The notes beneath the pieces were generated by a model. The model was given only the letters and a program-made list of their open reading frames with translations, had not been told where the DNA came from and ran no database searches. Below, in pieces: positions 58,790 through 64,000 of a stretch of DNA of 64,000 bases (position 1 is the first letter of the stretch; each line of letters begins with the position of its first letter). Both the position numbers and the translations under genes were made by a program. The stretch spans positions 262,501 to 326,500 of the forward strand of contig JAKOGI010000436.1 of the NCBI GenBank assembly GCA_029747015.1, read 5' to 3'. This DNA is from Carnegiea gigantea. Its lineage: Eukaryota; Streptophyta; Magnoliopsida; Caryophyllales; Cactaceae.

Positions 58790-59180
58790 GAGGTGGCAGC
58801 TTCCTTCTTGCTCAACACATAAGCCTTTTCTACAGTTGCGAGCCTTGAAAGTGGGAGCCCTTCTCTATAGCCTTTAGTTTTCAGGAACAGGCAGCGATGA
58901 GGTGTTTTGGGCTACCGTACCATGTGCATTTGTTAGTTCCCATTTAGCGATCCGGAGTGTTGTGGTTAGTTCTTCTACAGATCTACTCGAAGTGAAACCA
59001 GGCCTCAAGAGCCTATTCTTGACAATGTTCCACCAAATATCGGTTTTATCAGTTAGATGAAATGTTCCAATGTTCACCCTTTCATCACCTGGAATCTCTA
59101 TTATAGTGAAAACTTTCTCCATTCCTCAAATCCATTCTTCAGGTTCCACTGGGTTATATTTTCCACTCTAGAGTTCTTTA
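58790..59180 (-). pseudogene. Chromovirus gag remnant, unit E
   Basis: The frame at 58874-59122 reads MEKVFTIIEIPGDERVNIGT, then DIWWNIVKNRLLRPGF. The zinc-knuckle sequence is present just after, in another frame. Same capsid deletion as the sisters. Confidence 0.78.
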
Positions 59181-61064
59181 GTATGAATCAGCTAAAGACA
59201 TTTTTCCAAGGGGCAGTAACCCATCAAAATTTCTCACTGACGCAATCCAAACGCATAACAAAGATTTTAATTGTCAAACTTCAGCTTTATATAAGTGATC
59301 TTCAATAGGAAAATGAGGTTGAATCAGCCAAAAAGGGTAGGCACATCGCGTTTCCCCTAGCAATGGATTCCACAAGTTTGATAATAATCAATCCCCATAC
59401 AAAGCATAATCTACCTTCGATACAAGTGTGTGACAAAAGTATCTTCTATTGACATGGGTGCAACCCAATCATAAACCAGCTACTAGCAGCAATTGGGCTC
59501 TTAAAAATAGGAAAAGGTGATCAGAATTGATGAAGATGTAACGTGAGAGTGAATGATGATGCAACTGGATGAGGAGATGTCATGAACACAAAAAGATGAA
59601 GCCCCTCGCTAAAGTGAGGCGTATCCAACAGTTGATAATCCAACAAGGACAATGGCAGATGGTATGTTACCAAAAGATGCAGTAAAATATTTTCAAGAGT
59701 AATGTCTACTTCACAAATGGAGGTGGAGCCAATGGACTGCTTGCAAGAGTTTAGGCAATTTAAGCAAGTCTTGAATTGCAATGGATTGAAGCAAAATGTC
59801 TCTCTAAAGTGTCAATGGTTTCTCTTCTATGAAATAGTCAGTAGTCAATGGTTTCAAACTTATGTACCATAGAACAAGCCTCTCCAAAATCCTATAATTT
59901 AGGAGATACTACATCAAGATCCCTCATATAGCTCACTTAGATGAAATTCTTGGGTTACAGAAGAAAATATCTGAAATCAACGAAGCAGGTTGAAGTAATT
60001 GCCACTTGGATCCAAGAAACACACAAAATGACACCCATATGATAAGGAAACATAAGCTCAAAGTTGTAGGTATCCACTGACTCGGACAGTCTGTACCATC
60101 AGACTTCTGGGCTAAATTTCATTAACCACTGATCTCTAAATGTGCTGCAACATAGGTCACTGGAAAGCTTACTTTTTGTACTTTGACGTAGACTAACCAA
60201 AACATCCCTATCTGATGGAATGCATAAGCTACAAGTGAGCTAAACTCAGATCTTGTGCATTAGGATTCTGCCCAGTTTGCAGACTTTGATTTGTCTATTT
60301 GAATAACCAAATGACCTCCAATCCACTTGAAACTTGTTTCATATGAAAGATATCTCTTTAACCTTAAAATTGGAATGAAAAACCCTTGCGTGAATCATAT
60401 TGATCATGGACAAAAGTTACTTCAAGGTCGGTCCTTGTGCACTAATCAAAACTGCCAAGTTGATTGAACTTGTGTATTCTGCCCATACTTGGTTTTCCCT
60501 ATGCATTTAACCTTAAAATGAGTCAAGGGCCTTTCATAGGACACATTAGTAACAACCCCCAACTCAAGGGCTAGGAGTGTTAGTGATTCTTAAATTTCTG
60601 GGGTGAAACGGAGAGAGTTTCGCTGCAAACTGGCCATTTTCCAGGCTTAAAGCCTTACATCATATGCTCGGCATTGAATAGAAGCATAAAAGGATATCAA
60701 ATCAAGCTCAACGGCTACACACCGGATATCACAACTCTACGGCCCACACGCCCAGAGTGTAAGGGTTTACCTCTCAAAAATAAACAATTCCAGCTAAACG
60801 GATGTCATACCATTCAGATGGGTGGCTCCTATGACCATACTTACCTAAATGCATTAGAGCACCTCCAACTTGTTATTCAAAATCTCTGTCAAATCTGCTG
60901 CTTGAGATCAAACTATATATACTTTATATCGATCCATCTGAAAGAATACACGAGTAGAATATGTGTGAGATAAGCAGACATTACCAGTGTCACAAATCTC
61001 CAATGATATCATAATAATCTTCATTCCTCACTATCCATAATCCATATCCCATAAAGAAAATCTC
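59181..61064 (-). other. 5' leader of array unit E
   Basis: About 1.9 kb, no sense-strand gene. The recurring plus-strand frame is at 60674-60973. Confidence 0.55.
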
Positions 61065-61082
61065 AACCTGGCTCTGATACCA
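61065..61082 (-). other. Primer-binding site, unit E
   Basis: TGGTATCAGAGCCAGGTT on the coding strand, canonical, 4 bases from LTR F. Confidence 0.93.
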
Positions 61083-61086
61083 AATC

Positions 61087-62830
61087 TGTAACGCCCTAAA
61101 TTAAACTTATTTCACTGTTTATATTCTCTTTAATAAATGACTCAATAGTAATCTGATAAATCCAATGATAGGGGTGTTACCGCTGTCTCAAAGGACAAGG
61201 CTTGAAGTATGTGTTCTCGAATAACATAGTTAAGCATAACCTTAACCATACACACTCACACATGATCATCCATTCACAATCAAGTATTAACCAATGTAAG
61301 GCTTATAAACCATAGTAAGATAATTCACCATCTAATCTGTATCCTCATACACCAAAGAACTCAAAATACAGCTTTAAAGTATGCATATACTGTATCATCG
61401 CTGATTCATATAGATTTCCTTGCGCAACTAATTCTCTTCCGCTGCTTTGCTAGCATGAGGGCAATTCTCTGAGCATTTTCCTAAAACAAAACATGAAAAA
61501 CATTTCGAACTGTAAGCCGAAGCTCAGTACATGCATTCCTGAATTGTTGAATGGTCATTGAAACACTGATTGGGCCCAATTTGCAATTCATTTAAGGTCA
61601 AAATAGGGAATGAGATGAATATAAAAGTGTATTGCTAATTATTATCCGATAGTGGACCCCTTGATACTGTTATGATCTATGGATCTATAGATAGGTGTAC
61701 ACCTACCAAGCTGATCGAAGACCTAGCCTGAAACCCTGCGGGTAACTGAAGGGCGAATACCCTATAGATGATAACTGACGGGGTCACAAATTAACTGATA
61801 AATCACTATGTAAACTGATTCATTGAGGTACTTACCAAAACATGATAACGTTGATAAATATATTGTGATTTCTAGTTGTACAGGCAATGAACGTACCTGA
61901 AGTCTTTAAAATGATATTTCACTTGATAATACGCATGCACAAAGAAAAATGATACACTGGGCCCTGATTCTGCTAAAGAAATGTAATTATAGGTAAATGC
62001 AGTTAGTAAACAATATTCACACCCATAATTTGTAACTTTAATGGAAATTGATTAATCAAAAAGACTTCTACAATCCCAATAATCCAATATCAGGCAAGTC
62101 AAACCAAAATGAACTGAATCAGTTAGGGTTATTAAACTTAAAATATAATAAATTGAAGCAAAGTAGACCAAATGGAAATGATTGAGGTGATAATGAAAAG
62201 ATTTAAATTGATATAAATGAAATATGGGTTTCTGATATTTCTGAAATGGATAATGGAAAGTGTGATGCATCTAAAATGGATAATAGAATGGTTAATGCCT
62301 CTGAAATGGATAATAGAAGGTTCAAGGCCATGAGGGGTGTTGTGAGGTTCATAAAAGCTCAAATAACCTCAGTTGATCCAATAGACACTAATTTGAGTCA
62401 TTACTGTGCCCACTTCTCAAATTTCATTTTCATGCTCACTTAACTCGGTTTTCAAACCCAAGTAAGCTTCTATACATAATCAAACTTGTTGAACTCACTA
62501 CACTTTATAATTTACTTGTAATATCCATAATTATATAGAAACTTCTGAAAATATTTCCAAATGTCACGATTTCTGTATTCACTCATGTTGCCGTTTGATG
62601 GTCTATATTAGAAAATCCTTATCTTTCACTCCTAACCTCCAAATAAGATGTAAAATCCCAATATGAAAAGCTCATAATGTCCACTAAAACTTTTATTTAG
62701 GACACAAAGCATGATTCACATAGTAATGTCCCTAAAATTAGGGTAGAACACAAACGTACACAATTTCAGTTCAATCTGTATAGTCATAGCAAAACCACCA
62801 TATCTTTTTCCACAGAACTCGGATTAAGGC
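61087..62830 (-). mobile_element. Chromovirus LTR F, cut by a second copia LTR
   Basis: The first 1744 of about 3020 bp; minisatellite at 62234-62323. The match to the other LTRs stops after GGATTAAGGC at 62830, where another LTR begins. The remainder should reappear beyond the window. Confidence 0.92.
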
Positions 62831-64000
62831 TGTTAGAATGAATAAGGTTTTGATGATAACAAATCCAAGTGTTGTAGTTGTTATTGTTGTTCCAAACAGG
62901 CTTTACCAACAGGGCCTTACTGCTATTTTTCAATATATTAAAACTGCTTGACTAATGGTTTATCAAGAACAGGTACTCAAGTCAGCGATGTAAGAACAAC
63001 CATGAGGAACAGGCTCTGTAAGGTGTTTGAAACATGTTCTGTGAAGTCTTTGCAGTAGATTCGTCTTTCTACAAGATGACCAGTGGTTACAACAAGATGT
63101 TTGATTTAATTTGGTTTTATATTTTTAGACTCTTGTTAATATGCCAATCAGAAAGTCTTAACTTACCACTTACTTGAAACGGTTTTGTTTTCTTTTGGTA
63201 AATATTTCGGATCACCCTTCAGAACAATCCTGGAAACAGGGTGATCAGGGTGTTCCAGAATAAGCTGCGAAAAACTGTTTTGCACGATTTTTATCTTTTG
63301 AATTTTGAGCAGCTTCTTCAAGGATTTGCAAGAAAGATTTTTTTTTTATGGAGTATCTTACCCCTTACCCTAAAAACGGTTATTAAAATCTAAGGGGATT
63401 TGCAAAATCTTTTTTGAGTAAAAAGAATATCCAATTTTTGGCAAGTGGATAAGGTTGTTGAGAAAAACATGGGCTAGTTGCTGAGAATCACCGCCTTATG
63501 CACACGGTTTAGGAAGTGTTTCCAGCTCATGTTTCCTCATCCCTTGTGGCTAAAGAATTCTATATTCTTTAGGGATTTTAGTTTCCAAAAATTTGAGGAA
63601 TTGTTTTTCCAAGCACTATATAAAGTCGCTTCTTAGAACGATAGAAGCATCGGTTTTCAAAAAGAAAAATTCAGTGTTCATGAGCTTAAAAGTTTGAATA
63701 GAAAACCGTGTCTAGTGAGTGAGTTATTTGAGCTTTCAAAGTTGGCATACTAGGATTTCATTGTACCCTATATTAGCTTAGTTGAGAAGCATTGTAATAG
63801 GGTGTTTTTCTTTATACTCTTCTTTCACAAAAGTGAGTTGAGTGTGTGTCCAAATCAAGGGGATTTTGGACGTGGGGTAACATGTCTTAGGGAAGACGGT
63901 TACGTGTGTTACAAGTTGTAACACGGTGTGTTACTATTGTAACGTGTTTAGCCCGTTTAGTGAAGTGTTTAAATCCTACACGAGGTAGGTCGTGGTTTTT
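62831..64000 (+). mobile_element. Second Sirevirus-type copia LTR (partial)
   Basis: Starts TGTTAGAATGAATAAGG then GTTTTGATGATAACAAATCC, collinear with the LTR at 17206 but clearly diverged, so it is a different subfamily. The shared end 'cctacacgaggtaggtcgtg' is reached at the window edge, so about 240 bp of LTR remain outside. It contains its own tripartite motif (63222-63256). The left target duplication would be AAGGC (62826-62830) if 5 bp; not testable here. Confidence 0.88.
63222..63256. repeat. Tripartite palindromic motif in the second copia LTR
   Basis: GAACA (63222-63226), AAACAGGG (63234-63241), GGTGTTCC (63249-63256): same order and spacing as in the first copia LTR at 17636. Confidence 0.75.

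Larger units (their letters stand above)
11197..62830 (-). mobile_element. Tandem array of a Ty3/gypsy chromovirus (6 LTRs, 5 internal regions)
   Basis: LTRs begin on the plus strand at 11197, 30184, 38301, 46344, 53021 and 61087, and alternate with internal regions A to E. Without the copia insert the monomer (LTR plus internal) is about 8.1 kb (about 6.7 kb for the deleted unit D). All copies point the same way (coding on minus). Each internal region is bounded by a polypurine tract at its left end and a primer site for initiator Met-tRNA at its right end, so the same LTR serves as 3' LTR of one copy and 5' LTR of the next. The chromodomain-like end of pol, LTRs of 3 kb and the initiator-Met PBS suggest the Del/Tekay group; that lineage name is inference. 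No internal region is coding-competent. Outer target duplications cannot be tested: the left flank is ATGCC, and the right end is cut by another element. Confidence 0.93.

Overview
The window is plant nuclear DNA made almost entirely of nested LTR retrotransposons. The plant hallmarks are Ty3/gypsy chromovirus and Tat-type remnants, a Sirevirus-type Ty1/copia element, initiator-Met-tRNA primer sites, and TATA/AATAAA-type transcription signals. I see no intact host gene, no tRNA or rRNA gene and no bacterial feature. A flowering plant is very likely; the species cannot be read from the sequence.

Layout. (1) 1-1600 is AT-rich and gene-free, with one old direct repeat. (2) 1605-2388 may be an old LTR piece carrying a (GA)21 microsatellite. 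(3) About 2389-11190 is GC-richer and looks like the 3' half of a Tat/Grande-like gypsy element. Its pol lies on the minus strand; only the C-terminal end survives, at 10812-11190. Opposite to pol, on the plus strand, lies a cluster of antisense units: three diverged copies of a roughly 130-150-residue unknown protein (3150, 4100, 5147) and a longer, apparently spliced gene (about 6932-9930) with a 'putative gypsy type transposon' domain and a coiled-coil tail. Each unit has a TATA box, and three have a clear AATAAA. Two arrays of roughly 59-bp hairpin-forming repeats flank the long unit.

(4) 11197-62830 is a head-to-tail array of one gypsy chromovirus on the minus strand: six LTRs of about 3.0 kb alternating with five internal regions of about 5.1 kb (one deleted to 3.65 kb). 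Neighbouring copies share each LTR, giving an 8.1-kb monomer. All copies carry the same lesions (gag and integrase deletions, an altered protease motif where present, a lost reverse-transcriptase aspartate or frameshift, shared stops), so a dead or non-autonomous copy was multiplied. (5) 17206-28074 is a complete, young Sirevirus-type copia element inserted in gag of the first array unit, with near-identical LTRs and a perfect 5-bp target duplication CTATT. It encodes gag, pol and a downstream extra ORF, each broken by frameshifts or stops. (6) From 62831 to the window end, a related but different Sirevirus LTR cuts the last array LTR.

Nesting order: Tat-like element, then the chromovirus inside its pol, array expansion, then the two Sireviruses. 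The least explained structures are a tripartite palindromic motif (GAACACC ... AAACAGGG ... GGTGTTC) scattered through LTRs and coding regions of the Sirevirus, and the antisense mini-gene cluster with its hairpin arrays.
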